DNA of 64,000 nt from Mucilaginibacter corticis (lineage in GTDB: Bacteria > Bacteroidota > Bacteroidia > Sphingobacteriales > Sphingobacteriaceae): assembly GCF_007558865.1 (NCBI RefSeq), contig NZ_VLPK01000001.1, positions 992,001-1,056,000 on the forward strand, written 5' to 3'. The translations under genes and the position numbers were made by a program. Below are positions 33,953-43,291 of the stretch, in pieces. The notes below the pieces were generated by a model that was not told the DNA's origin, did not search any database, and saw only the letters and a list, made by a program, of their open reading frames with translations. Numbering within the stretch: the first letter of the stretch is position 1; each line of letters begins with the position of its first letter.

Positions 33953-35545
33953 CTAAAATACCGTATCCTCCAAAACATCCTGGTGTTCAGCATAATCGGT
34001 CGTGTAATGTAATCCCCTGCTCTCCTTACGTATCATAGCTGATTTTACAACGATATAAGATACCTGGATCAAATTACGCAACTCGCAAAGTTTTACCGAT
34101 AGCTTGGTTTGTTTATAGAATGATTCTGTTTCTTCATATAATAAACCCAGGCGGCGCATGGCCCGTTCCAAACGGAAATCAGAACGGACAATACCTACAT
34201 AGTCGTTCATCAATTTCTGCATCTCGCGGATATTGTGCGTAACCAGGATATCTTCGTTTGACAATTTTACGCCATGTTCATCCCAGTCGGGTATATTTTC
34301 GGGGATAGTAATAGTATTAAATTGTGCTATGGCGCTTTCATAAATGCGGTGCGCAAATACCAATGCCTCTAATAACGAATTGGAAGCTAAGCGGTTAGCA
34401 CCATGTAATCCTGTTGATGAACACTCGCCGCAGGCGTATAACCTGTGGATAGATGATTGCCCATAATGATCTACCATTACACCACCGCACATATAATGAC
34501 ATGCCGGCGAAACCGGGATCATATCCTTGGTCATATCAATGCCTATCTCTAAACATTTTGCATAAATATTGGGGAAATGTGTTAGCAAGTCTTTTTTGCT
34601 ACGGTGACGAATATCCAGGTAGACATAATCTTCTCCTGATTTTTTTATCTCGGCATCAATAGCGCGGGCGACAATATCACGCGGAGCTAATGATTTACGT
34701 TCATCATATTCCTGCATAAATTCTTCTCCGTTAGTACGCTTCAATATTCCTCCAAAACCACGTACGGCTTCAGAGATCAGGAAAGACGGATAATCGCCGG
34801 GGTTATATAATGCTGTAGGGTGAAACTGGATAAACTCCATATTTCTTACCTTTCCTTTAGCCCGGTATACCATGGCCACACCATCGCCGGTAGCTATGGT
34901 TGGGTTTGTAGTTACCGAATAAATATGCCCCGCACCACCCGATGCCATAACTGTAACCTTCGAAAGAAATTTTTCAACCTCGTTAGTGACTGTATTTAAT
35001 GCATAGATACCATAGCAAGTAATGTCGTCAGATGATTTATCAACAAACTCTCCCAAATGGTGTTGAGTGATCAGGTCTACCGCAAAATAATGCGTCAATA
35101 TCTCAATATTGGGGTTTTGATGGATCTGCTCTAATAAAGAGCGCTCAATTTCAAAACCTGTAATATCTTTATAATGTAATACCCTGAATTCTGAATGACC
35201 ACCCTCTTTTGCCAGGTCATAAAGTCCTTCATTGGTCTTGTCAAAACTGGTTCCGTAATCAATAATTTCATTAATTCTGTCCGGTCCTTCCTTTACCACA
35301 ATTTCAACAACTTCCTTGTCGCATAGCCCATCGCCGGCAATTAAGGTGTCATTTATATGCTTTTCAAAAGAATCTTCTTTTTTATCCACAACCACCGCGA
35401 CACCACCCTGGGCATACTTAGTGTTCGACTCGTCTTCATTTGATTTTGTAACTATCAGTACCTTACCATGCTTTGCCGCTTTTAGTGCAAAACTTAATCC
35501 GGCAATACCAGAACCAACTACCAGGAAATCCACAGATTTGGACAT
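33953..35545 (-). CDS. nadB: L-aspartate oxidase NadB
   Basis: A 530-aa FAD enzyme oxidising aspartate to iminoaspartate, first step of de novo NAD synthesis. Rossmann start VVGSGIAGLSFALKAAK, then SNTKYAQGGVAVV, active-site region QFHPTALYNP, and HMCGG/ HGANRLASNSLLEA typical of the fumarate reductase/succinate dehydrogenase flavoprotein group. It is divergent from nadA, whose product uses iminoaspartate. nadC is not in the window. Confidence 0.95.
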   Translation of the reverse strand: MSKSVDFLVVGSGIAGLSFALKAAKHGKVLIVTKSNEDESNTKYAQGGVAVVVDKKEDSFEKHINDTLIAGDGLCDKEVVEIVVKEGPDRINEIIDYGTSFDKTNEGLYDLAKEGGHSEFRVLHYKDITGFEIERSLLEQIHQNPNIEILTHYFAVDLITQHHLGEFVDKSSDDITCYGIYALNTVTNEVEKFLSKVTVMASGGAGHIYSVTTNPTIATGDGVAMVYRAKGKVRNMEFIQFHPTALYNPGDYPSFLISEAVRGFGGILKRTNGEEFMQEYDERKSLAPRDIVARAIDAEIKKSGEDYVYLDIRHRSKKDLLTHFPNIYAKCLEIGIDMTKDMIPVSPACHYMCGGVMVDHYGQSSIHRLYACGECSSTGLHGANRLASNSLLEALVFAHRIYESAIAQFNTITIPENIPDWDEHGVKLSNEDILVTHNIREMQKLMNDYVGIVRSDFRLERAMRRLGLLYEETESFYKQTKLSVKLCELRNLIQVSYIVVKSAMIRKESRGLHYTTDYAEHQDVLEDTVF

Positions 35546-35953
35546 AGAATATGTGTTAGATGTGTAAAATTATAAAGTATGTTAACAATAGCGTTCAAAG
35601 ATGTTAATTTTGTGTAAGCAAAAAACTAACAAGTAATTAATTAGTGGATAACCTTACTTTTTAGTGATAATGGTAACATTTTTTAAGCGACTTTTGCGCC
35701 GTTTTAACAACGAAACTAACATTAAAATCACTAAGAAAATATTAACAAATAAGTTTTTAAAATAAATATTGATTTACAGATTATTCTAATTATCAGTTAA
35801 ATGATTAATCAAAAGTATCAGCAGTTTGTTAATAAGTAATTAGAAAAAATATTTTATAAAAAACTTCACCTTATTTTTAAACATAATTAACACACCAATA
35901 ACAATAGTTTCTTTTTATATAAAAAAATGATTGTTATTAATTGAATTGTTGAA
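35546..35953. other. AT-rich divergent region between nadB and nadA
   Basis: 408 bp with no coding frame, very AT-rich, carrying many short TTAAC/CTAAC words and AGTGGATAA (8 of 9 bases of a DnaA box on one strand). It must contain the nadA and nadB promoters. A replication-origin role is conceivable because mnmG and parS are about 6 kb away, but only one near-match DnaA box is seen. Confidence 0.4.
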
Positions 35954-36946
35954 ATGGATATCTTCGAAGAAATAAATCTGAAAGGCTACGCCGAGGAATA
36001 TATAGACCCAACGCTTGACCTTTTTGACGAAATAGAAAAACTTAAAAAAGAAAAAAATGCGGTTATACTTGCTCACTACTATCAGGATGCTGATATACAA
36101 GATATTGCAGATTATATTGGCGATAGTTTGGGATTATCGCAGCAAGCCGCAAAAACTGATGCCGATATTATCGTATTCGCCGGCGTACACTTTATGGCCG
36201 AAACAGCCAAGATCTTATCACCAACAAAAAAGGTTTTACTGCCCGACGCAAAAGCGGGGTGTTCATTAGCCGACAGCTGCCCGCCACATTTGTTTAAAAA
36301 GTTCAAGGAGCAATATCCTGATCACCTGGTGATCACCTATGTAAACTGTACGGCCGAACTAAAAGCTTTAAGCGATATTGTTTGTACATCAAGTAATGCG
36401 ATACAGATTGTTGAAAGCCTGCCGCCCGAGCAAAAGATAATTTTTGGCCCTGATAAAAATTTAGGAGCTTATGTTGCTAAAAAAACAGGCCGCGACCTGG
36501 TATTATGGAACGGCGCCTGCATGGTGCATGAAATTTTCTCAAGAGAAAAGATCACCAAACTAAAAGAAAGGCATCCGGATGCTAAATTGCTGGCGCATCC
36601 GGAATGCGAGGATGTAATACTGGAGATGGCTGATTACATAGGATCCACCACAGGGATATTAAAATATGCCACAAAAAGCGATGCAAAAGAATTTATAGTG
36701 GCTACAGAGCCGGGAATTATTCATCAAATGGAAAAAGATAACCCCGCTAAGGTATTTATCCCCGCCCCGCCGAATAATAATTGCGCTTGTAATGATTGCC
36801 CCCACATGAAAAGAAATACGTTGGAGAAGCTTTATTTATGCCTTAAAAATGAGTTGCCGGAAATTGAAGTTCCTGAAGATATCATAGTAAGAGCAGTAAA
36901 ACCGATTGAAAGAATGCTGGAGATCTCGGCTAAGTTAGGCTTGTAA
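35954..36946 (+). CDS. nadA: Quinolinate synthase NadA
   Basis: A 330-aa [4Fe-4S] enzyme condensing iminoaspartate with dihydroxyacetone phosphate to quinolinate. Blocks [33 protein letters not shown], and the cluster Cys residues in [15 protein letters not shown] and CACNDCPHM are all present. It forms a divergent pair with nadB. Confidence 0.96.
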   Translation: MDIFEEINLKGYAEEYIDPTLDLFDEIEKLKKEKNAVILAHYYQDADIQDIADYIGDSLGLSQQAAKTDADIIVFAGVHFMAETAKILSPTKKVLLPDAKAGCSLADSCPPHLFKKFKEQYPDHLVITYVNCTAELKALSDIVCTSSNAIQIVESLPPEQKIIFGPDKNLGAYVAKKTGRDLVLWNGACMVHEIFSREKITKLKERHPDAKLLAHPECEDVILEMADYIGSTTGILKYATKSDAKEFIVATEPGIIHQMEKDNPAKVFIPAPPNNNCACNDCPHMKRNTLEKLYLCLKNELPEIEVPEDIIVRAVKPIERMLEISAKLGL

Positions 36947-36948
36947 AT

Positions 36949-37022
36949 GATTTCACTGATTTTAGAAAAGATTCCACCGATTAATATTAATCGGTGGAAT
37001 CAATTTTTAAATCTGTTTCATC
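36949..37022. repeat. Palindromic repeat family 2, copy 1, with terminator core
   Basis: GATTTCACTGATT at 36949-36961 and AATCTGTTTCATC at 37010-37022 flank a perfect 32-bp palindrome (36970-37001, half GATTCCACCGATTAAT). The same words recur at 38661-38753. The central palindrome, followed by an A/T tract, can act as a bidirectional terminator between nadA and the nuclease gene. Confidence 0.65.
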
Positions 37023-37030
37023 TGGATAAA

Positions 37031-38509
37031 TTATATACCCGCATCCTTTTTAACCTCTATTGCATCCTGAATATTTTGGGGTAGATTTGATAGTAAGTTA
37101 TAACCTGTTGCCGTTTCAATATCACGCACAGAAACAATGTACTTTGTCCAGTCGGCATCTATTGAATTTACGTTTGGCGTGTTTACTGCGATAACTCTTG
37201 TTGCAGCGGTTATACGGCTGATATCGCCTGTACCTGCAGGTATAATAACTGCCACTTTCCAAACATTACTTGGTACATTGATATGCGCGCTGCCTGCCGT
37301 TATGTAGTTAAACTGGCCTGTCGCACCGGTACCGCCTGTACCATAGCTACCCATAATGATGTAAACCTCATTTCCACCGGCAACCTGTTCGCGTAAATAG
37401 TTTTCTAAATTGGCCCAGGTATGTTCATTATTATTAGGTGCCTGGGGTATCATATTGGTCATTAAAAATGTTGAAGAATTGGCATCTGTAGAGCTGGTTC
37501 TGTCTGCAGATGGGCAATTATGTCCCCTGTCAAAACCATAAGTAGCAAAACTATAGCTGTTGCTTTGTACAGCAAAAAAATCGGGCGGCAAGCCGCTAAA
37601 AGCAGCAAAGTTGTTCAAACGATCAACAGATCCAATATTACCGGCATCCAGATGCCAGCTTACCCAGTTAGGTTCGTCTTTTGTGCTGTTGTAAGATTCT
37701 ACGTAATAACCCTGGTCTATCAAATAGTTATCAGCAAAGGTAATTGAAGGAGTAGCGTTTGATGGATTACCTAAAAATAAGTTGCTGTTTTCGCCGGTGG
37801 CGGGTGGCGCATCCGGCCCGACAGTAACACCACGGGCTGATGTAGGATTAGAAGTAGCAGTAGTATCCGGTCCTGTAGGACCGGTAGTGCCGCCACCTAC
37901 AGTTATACCAGGATCACCCGTTCCTTTAAAAATAATGTCGTCAATATTAACACGCGTTGTGCCAACGGCTTTTTTAATTTCAAATCTTACTTTACCGGTT
38001 ACCGTTACTTTAAATGAGTCGGTTACCAGTGTTGTGCCGGTTTCGCTGATATCGGTGCCTACCTGTGTATAAGTAGTACCACCGTCGGTAGACATTAATA
38101 ATTGCCAGGTTGAATTGGCATCGGTACCATATTTTGCGTGTTTAATACTGATTTGGCTTAAGCCACTGATATCAAAGTTCATGGCGATATCGCCGGTACG
38201 TAAGCGTACAGATTTTAAACCATCTTTTACATCAGGAGCGGTGCTGCCAATTAACGCGTCATTAAAATTCCATGATCCGGTAATTAAGTTGATATCCGCG
38301 GCAGCATAAGCGGTTTTACTGCCTGCCTCAAAATCCTCTGTTATAGTGTAAGGAGTTGGTGTTGTTCCTGTGGTTCCGGTTGTACCCGTAGTTCCGGTAC
38401 TGCCGGTCGATCCTGTGCTGCCATTATTGGGTGTAGATTCCTTCTTACAACCAACAGTAATTATCACGGATGCGAAAACTGTATAAATAAGTAATTTTCT
38501 GATTTTCAT
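37031..38509 (-). CDS. Secreted DNA/RNA non-specific endonuclease (lipoprotein)
   Basis: A 492-aa exported lipoprotein nuclease of the NUC1/NucA family. Signal and lipobox (VIITVGC) are followed by a low-complexity Gly/Ser/Thr linker (about 27-52). A beta-sandwich domain lies at about 55-200 (ITEDFEAGSKTAY, VRLRTGDIAMNFD), probably carbohydrate- or surface-binding, followed by a Pro/Thr-rich spacer. The ββα-metal nuclease domain (about 235-485) has the catalytic motif DRGHNCPSADR and metal Asn region TNMIPQAPNNNEHTW. It probably degrades extracellular nucleic acids. Palindromic repeats of one family lie on both sides. Confidence 0.87.
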   Translation of the reverse strand: MKIRKLLIYTVFASVIITVGCKKESTPNNGSTGSTGSTGTTGTTGTTGTTPTPYTITEDFEAGSKTAYAAADINLITGSWNFNDALIGSTAPDVKDGLKSVRLRTGDIAMNFDISGLSQISIKHAKYGTDANSTWQLLMSTDGGTTYTQVGTDISETGTTLVTDSFKVTVTGKVRFEIKKAVGTTRVNIDDIIFKGTGDPGITVGGGTTGPTGPDTTATSNPTSARGVTVGPDAPPATGENSNLFLGNPSNATPSITFADNYLIDQGYYVESYNSTKDEPNWVSWHLDAGNIGSVDRLNNFAAFSGLPPDFFAVQSNSYSFATYGFDRGHNCPSADRTSSTDANSSTFLMTNMIPQAPNNNEHTWANLENYLREQVAGGNEVYIIMGSYGTGGTGATGQFNYITAGSAHINVPSNVWKVAVIIPAGTGDISRITAATRVIAVNTPNVNSIDADWTKYIVSVRDIETATGYNLLSNLPQNIQDAIEVKKDAGI

Positions 38510-38660
38510 AAGTAAATGTTTTTTGAGTAAAGGTCGACCCTAAATGTTAATTGTATATTAATATTTTAAACCTTAATTAAAATGTTACAATGGCTTTAAT
38601 ATAATGTTTGCTTAAAAGATTGTTTAGGCAGTATTTGAAATAAGCTTTCGTATTTTTGTT

Positions 38661-38753
38661 GGATTAAGATTACACTGGTTTTTAAAGATGATTTCACAGA
38701 TTGATGATGGTCATTTATAAATCTGTGTAATCACAAAAAAATCGGTGTAATCC
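38661..38753. repeat. Palindromic repeat family 2, copy 2
   Basis: Nested inverted repeats: inner GATTTCACAGATT (38690-38702) with AATCTGTGTAATC (38720-38732), and outer GATTACACTGG (38668-) with AATCGGTGTAATCC (38740-38753). It has the same words as 36949-37022 and lies in the thiL leader, so it may fold in that mRNA. Confidence 0.65.
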
Positions 38754-38762
38754 AAAATAAAT

Positions 38763-39821
38763 ATGTTCGACAATAAAGAGAAAACCAATATAGAAGCCCT
38801 GGGCGAGTTCGGCCTGATCAATCATCTTACAAAAAATATTGAGCTGGTACAAAAAAGCACTATAAAAGGTGTGGGTGATGATGCTGCCGTACTTGATTTT
38901 GAAGGTAAACGGATGCTGGTATCAACCGATATGTTATTGGAAGGCATACACTTCGATTTGGCTTACACACCGTTAAAGCATTTGGGTTATAAAGCTATAC
39001 AGGTTAACCTGAGCGATATCTACGCTATGAACGGTACCCCTACCCAGGTAACGGTAGCCATAGGTATGTCGAGCAAGTTCCCAATTGAAGCTGTGGAAGA
39101 AATATATGAAGGCATTTATATCGCCTGCGAAAAATATGGTGTAGATCTAATAGGCGGTGATACTTCATCATCAAAACAGGGGTTGGTATTAAGCGTAACG
39201 TCTATTGGTTATGCCGATGCGGAAGATGTGGTTTACCGTAACGGCGCGCAGGAAGGCGACCTGATCTGTGTATCCGGCGATCTGGGTGGTGCTTATGTTG
39301 GTTTGCAATTGTTAGAACGCGAAAAACTGATATACCTTGAAAACCCCAATATCCAACCCGACCTGGAAGGTAAAGACTACATAGTTGAACGCCAGTTAAA
39401 GCCCGAGGCACGTAAAGATGTAATTGACCTGCTAAAAGAAATTGATGTTAAGCCTACTGCGATGATAGATATATCGGATGGTTTGGCATCAGAGATCATG
39501 CATATCTGTAAGCAAAGTAGTAAGGGCTGCAGTATTTATGAAGAAAAAATTCCGCTGGACCCGATGACCTTTGAAACCGCACGCGAATTTAACCTTGACC
39601 CAACAGTTTGTGCCTTAAGCGGCGGCGAAGATTATGAACTGCTATTTACCGTAAAGCAGGCCGATTACGAAAAGATTAAATTTAAAATGGATATATCCAT
39701 TATCGGCCATATTACAGAACCTGCATCGGGTTGTAACCTGATCACAAAATCAGGTAATGTACACCCGCTTAAAGCGCAGGGATGGAACGCTTTCCCAAAT
39801 AGTGAATCTGCTGACAAATAA
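38763..39821 (+). CDS. thiL: Thiamine-monophosphate kinase ThiL
   Basis: A 352-aa ATP-dependent kinase making thiamine diphosphate from thiamine monophosphate. The family order is clear: GLINHLTKNI, STIKGVGDDAAVL, STDMLLEGIHFDL, LSDIYAMNGTPTQVTVAIG, LIGGDTSSSK, MIDISDGLASEIMHI and ALSGGEDYELLFTV. A TATTTTTG -7 element lies at 38651-38658, leaving a long leader with the palindromic repeat; no TPP riboswitch is seen. Confidence 0.94.
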   Translation: MFDNKEKTNIEALGEFGLINHLTKNIELVQKSTIKGVGDDAAVLDFEGKRMLVSTDMLLEGIHFDLAYTPLKHLGYKAIQVNLSDIYAMNGTPTQVTVAIGMSSKFPIEAVEEIYEGIYIACEKYGVDLIGGDTSSSKQGLVLSVTSIGYADAEDVVYRNGAQEGDLICVSGDLGGAYVGLQLLEREKLIYLENPNIQPDLEGKDYIVERQLKPEARKDVIDLLKEIDVKPTAMIDISDGLASEIMHICKQSSKGCSIYEEKIPLDPMTFETAREFNLDPTVCALSGGEDYELLFTVKQADYEKIKFKMDISIIGHITEPASGCNLITKSGNVHPLKAQGWNAFPNSESADK

Positions 39822-39896
39822 GTAAGTTTTAATAATTTCTGAGGTTATCAGTAACATTTACCATAGATTTATATCAAATTGTAAACGTCTAAACCT

Positions 39897-40757
39897 ATGA
39901 AAAAATTTACCTACCTGGCAGCTTTAATGTTATTTTCTGTAACAGTAAACGCTCAAAAATCCATTCTTTTTAAATTTAGGTACCTGCCTGCGCATACCTA
40001 CAAATCCAACATAAAAATGGATATGGACATGCACATGGATATGAAAAACGACTCGTCAGCCGCCGGTAATTCGCCGGTTAGTCAGCCTGTAGATATGAAA
40101 ATGGATGCTTTAACCGCTGTTGAAATAAAAACAGGCGCTTTAAAACAAAATAAAACCTTCCCTTTTACCATGACACATGGCGATGTACATTCTGTTATGG
40201 TGATGAATGGTAAAGAAACCCCGACGCCAAAAAACCCGATGGTGGGTAAAAGCATATATGGCCAGTGTACTGCCGACGGAAAGTTGCATATAGATTCAAT
40301 GTCGTTCAAAGGAATGCCGGAACAATTTAAAGCGGTTATGACTGAGATGATGAATAAGGCGCAGGGACAAATAAAATTCCCTGAAAAACCATTAGCCATA
40401 GGTCAAACCTTTACACAGGAAATACCATTTAGTATGCCTGCCGGCGGTATAAAAATAGATATGAAGATCAAAACCATTTACAAACTTATAGCTGTAAAAG
40501 ATAACCTTGCCTATTTTGATACGGATATGTCCCTGGGCTTTGATCTGGATAGTGAAAAGAATGGCACCAAAATTACGGGTAAAGGAACCGGGAAAGGCAC
40601 AGGTAAATTAACGTTCAGCCTGGTAAAAAGCTACCCTGTAGCTATGGCAAGTAATTTTACCATGCAGTATACCATGAATGTAAAAACCATGAGCATAGCC
40701 GCTAACATGAAAATGGTATCTGATGTAAAAAATAATATTAGCACCAACTTAAAATAA
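39897..40757 (+). CDS. Secreted hypothetical protein (DUF6263-like)
   Basis: A 286-aa exported protein (signal peptide ending NAQ). A Met/Asp/Lys-rich stretch (MDMDMHMDMKND) follows near residue 43. The rest looks like a beta-rich lipocalin- or SRPBCC-like fold with segments FPFTMTHGDVHSVM and FPEKPLAIGQTFTQEIPF, and a Gly-rich TGKGTGKGTGK turn. It resembles DUF6263 proteins; function unknown. It converges on, and overlaps by 9 nt, the radical SAM gene. Confidence 0.65.
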   Translation: MKKFTYLAALMLFSVTVNAQKSILFKFRYLPAHTYKSNIKMDMDMHMDMKNDSSAAGNSPVSQPVDMKMDALTAVEIKTGALKQNKTFPFTMTHGDVHSVMVMNGKETPTPKNPMVGKSIYGQCTADGKLHIDSMSFKGMPEQFKAVMTEMMNKAQGQIKFPEKPLAIGQTFTQEIPFSMPAGGIKIDMKIKTIYKLIAVKDNLAYFDTDMSLGFDLDSEKNGTKITGKGTGKGTGKLTFSLVKSYPVAMASNFTMQYTMNVKTMSIAANMKMVSDVKNNISTNLK

Positions 40758-41819
40758 GCTTGTTTGCTTGCCGCCTTTTGGTGTAAATAGCGTATAATCA
40801 TATTCCGGCATTTCCCTGCCTGCTAAAAAACGGTTGCAGGCCATTTTATAAAGCTGATGGATAGATTGTGCCACCTGCCCTTCGCCACGCATGCGGCGGC
40901 CAAAATCACTGTCGTTCAGTTTGCCGTCATGGCAGGCCCTGATCATATTCAGCACCTTTTCGGCGCGGTCGGGATAAGCTTTATGGATCCAGTCTGTAAA
41001 TATTTCGCCAATGCTGCCGTTTAACCTAACTATGGTAAAACCGGCTGATCTTGCACCCCTGTCGGCAGCGGCCTTTATAATATCGGGGATCTCGTTGCTG
41101 TTTAACCCTGGTATAATAGGCGCTACCATTACCCTAACCGGGACATTGAGTTCAGACAATTTCTGAATAACCGCCAGCCTTCCACTGGCCGTAACAGTGC
41201 GCGGTTCCAGCTTTTGCCGTATCGATTCGTTAAGGGATGTTATAGATACGTTGACATGCACCAGATTAAGTTTGGCCAGCTCAGTAATAATATCGAGGTC
41301 GCGGATAATAACATTGTTTTTGGTGATGATGCTTACCGGGTTTTTATATTGCAAAAACACCTGCAGCAATCCCCTTGTTATTTTAAGCCTCCGCTCGATA
41401 GGCTGGTAACAATCTGTATTGCCCGATAGCAGGATAGACACCGGCTGGTAATTTTTCTTATTGAAATACTTTTCCAGCAGCTCGGCGGCGTTACGCTTTA
41501 CAATGATCTTACGCTCAAAATCAAGGCCGGCGCTAAAGCCAAAATATTCATGTGTATTACGGGCATAACAATAAATACAACCATGTTCACAACCCTGGTA
41601 AGGATTTATAGAGTACATGTGGCTCAGGTCGGGGCTGTTTGATTCGCTCACTATCTTTTTAGGCGTTTCTTCAAACAGTTGCGTAGCCGAGTTTTCCAAT
41701 AACGGCTCATCCAACCCCTCAATATGATCAAGCACATATTTGCGCTTTAAAAACTTGTTATCCGTATTAACCTGCGCTCCGCGCCCCTTAAAAAACTCCG
41801 GATTCTCCTGATGTGCCAT
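40749..41819 (-). CDS. Radical SAM protein, PA0069 / SPL-like family
   Basis: A 356-aa radical SAM enzyme. The cluster motif reads GCEHGCIYCYAR (CxxxCxxC), preceded by the family hallmark SMYSINPYQ-like DLSHMYSINPYQ. SGNTDCYQPIERR, PVRVMVAPIIPGLN and the C-terminal RGEGQVAQSIHQLYKMACNRF fit the PA0069 (Rv2578c) family. These are related to spore photoproduct lyase, but their true substrate is unknown. Monocistronic. Confidence 0.85.
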   Translation of the reverse strand: MAHQENPEFFKGRGAQVNTDNKFLKRKYVLDHIEGLDEPLLENSATQLFEETPKKIVSESNSPDLSHMYSINPYQGCEHGCIYCYARNTHEYFGFSAGLDFERKIIVKRNAAELLEKYFNKKNYQPVSILLSGNTDCYQPIERRLKITRGLLQVFLQYKNPVSIITKNNVIIRDLDIITELAKLNLVHVNVSITSLNESIRQKLEPRTVTASGRLAVIQKLSELNVPVRVMVAPIIPGLNSNEIPDIIKAAADRGARSAGFTIVRLNGSIGEIFTDWIHKAYPDRAEKVLNMIRACHDGKLNDSDFGRRMRGEGQVAQSIHQLYKMACNRFLAGREMPEYDYTLFTPKGGKQTSLF

Positions 41820-41905
41820 AAATCAAAATTGCTAATATTTTTAGCAAATAACAAAAGTGTTGATTAATTTTTATTGTTTAATTTCGGGGCATATTTCGTC
41901 CATCC

Positions 41906-42529
41906 ATGAAAAAATACGTCTCCAAATTCCATTATCTCACGCAGGACCTGCCCAATCGTACGCATATCGAACAGGCACAAATTGCCTGCGAAGCGGGGGC
42001 AAATTGGATCCAGTATCGTTGTCTTACCAAAAGCGATGAAGAACTGATCGACGAGATCAATCAAATTGCCGGGATCTGTGACGATTGGGGCGCTACATTG
42101 ATCATTACCAACCATTACCATTTACTGCATAAAGTTGATGCACAAGGTGTACATATTGAAGATTTTAATGCTGATTTCGTCGGTATCCGCGCAGAAATAG
42201 GTGAGGATAAGACCCTTGGCGCATCGGCCACAAATATTAAACAACTACTGGCAAAACAGGCAACCGGTGTTGTTGATTATTGTGGCTATGGCCCATTTGC
42301 CCATACGGATACTAAACCTAATGACAAACCCTTATTGGGTTTTGAAGGATACCGGTTATTGCAACGCCACCAGGTAGATCTGCCTGTTATAGCTGTAGGA
42401 GGAATCCAATTAGCTGATGTTGAGCCGCTGCTGCAAATAGGTATTTATGGAATTGCCGTATCGGCCGCGGTTAATTTAGCTGCAGATCCGGGTCAGGCGT
42501 TTAAAGAAATTTATAGGAAGATATATTGA
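41906..42529 (+). CDS. thiE: Thiamine phosphate synthase ThiE
   Basis: A 207-aa TIM-barrel enzyme joining HMP-PP and thiazole phosphate. Motifs are GANWIQYRCL (the usual QxRxK reads QYRCL), IITNHYHLLHKVDAQGVHIE, LGASATN (usual GxSxH), VDYCGYGPF and the phosphate-binding end PVIAVGGI. Shorter and less canonical than E. coli ThiE but with all barrel landmarks. The next gene starts 50 nt downstream on the same strand. Confidence 0.87.
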   Translation: MKKYVSKFHYLTQDLPNRTHIEQAQIACEAGANWIQYRCLTKSDEELIDEINQIAGICDDWGATLIITNHYHLLHKVDAQGVHIEDFNADFVGIRAEIGEDKTLGASATNIKQLLAKQATGVVDYCGYGPFAHTDTKPNDKPLLGFEGYRLLQRHQVDLPVIAVGGIQLADVEPLLQIGIYGIAVSAAVNLAADPGQAFKEIYRKIY

Positions 42530-42579
42530 TAAACATTGCAACTAATCGCTAATCTCCAATTAACTAATCTCTAACCACC

Positions 42580-43149
42580 ATGTCATCACATCATATCGTC
42601 CGCGAAAAGCAAGAGCCCGCCCTGTTGGTACTGGGGCTGGACGGGTTTGATGATGAGCAACTGGGGCAATTACTGGAGTGGAGCCCAACAATAATAACCA
42701 CACCCATTACTGCGGAGAAACTAAACGTACAGGGGATTAAAATAGACTGGATCATTACTGACGAAACGGATGGCGACCTGCAATCGGATATTAAACATTT
42801 GCCTGTTGGCGATAAAACCATCATCGCGGCCGCGATGGATCATTTGATAGAAAAAGGCTATCCGGCTGTTAATATAGTGACGGACGAGTTTGAACTTGCA
42901 GAATATCTCCCCTTTGCTGATAAAATAAACCTGGTGATCTTTTACCGCCAGCAAAAAATATATGCGGTCCCTTCGGGCTTTAACAAATGGAAACCGGGAG
43001 GCGAGGAAATCCGGATCTTATCTTCAACCGATCAGCTTAAAACAGCGGGCCTTGAAAAATCAGATGCTGATGTTTATATCACATCTGCTGACGGGTTTTT
43101 TAGCCTTGAATTTAATGAGCCGTTCTTGTTTATTTCTGAAAAGCTGTAG
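42580..43149 (+). CDS. Hypothetical protein, possible thiamine-pyrophosphokinase-like
   Basis: A 189-aa soluble protein. The N-terminal 110 residues look like the alpha/beta domain of thiamine pyrophosphokinase: IIT(D)ETDGDLQSDIKH in the place of the DGD-x-DS signature, and AAMDHLIEKGYPAVNIV. The C-terminal end DGFFSLEFNEPFLFISEKL is beta-rich. Its position after thiE and near thiL supports a thiamine-related role, but the active-site match is partial and I rate this as a suggestion only. It could equally be an unrelated Bacteroidota protein. Confidence 0.5.
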   Translation: MSSHHIVREKQEPALLVLGLDGFDDEQLGQLLEWSPTIITTPITAEKLNVQGIKIDWIITDETDGDLQSDIKHLPVGDKTIIAAAMDHLIEKGYPAVNIVTDEFELAEYLPFADKINLVIFYRQQKIYAVPSGFNKWKPGGEEIRILSSTDQLKTAGLEKSDADVYITSADGFFSLEFNEPFLFISEKL

Positions 43150-43228
43150 CCTTTTGGTGGTTAAATACGTTTTACTATTTATATTTGATACTGCAGGATA
43201 CGTCAGAACAGCAATGATTAAACCTTTG

Positions 43229-43236
43229 TATCTTTG
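43229..43236 (+). promoter_or_regulatory. -7 promoter element (TATCTTTG)
   Basis: Exact TAnnTTTG match, 55 nt before the DUF6515 gene start at 43292. Confidence 0.5.
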
Positions 43237-43291
43237 TTAGTCTAAAATATAACAAGCGGCATTAACTATGCCGGCATATCATAACCAAAAC

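Noticed and set aside
38350..38420. Short tandem GGTTCCGG/TGTACC-like repeats
   Set aside because: In-frame Gly/Ser/Thr linker of the nuclease lipoprotein; an ordinary low-complexity spacer.
38510..38762. Possible TPP riboswitch before thiL
   Set aside because: The conserved CTGAGA and downstream THI-box words are absent; the visible folding comes from the dispersed palindromic repeat.
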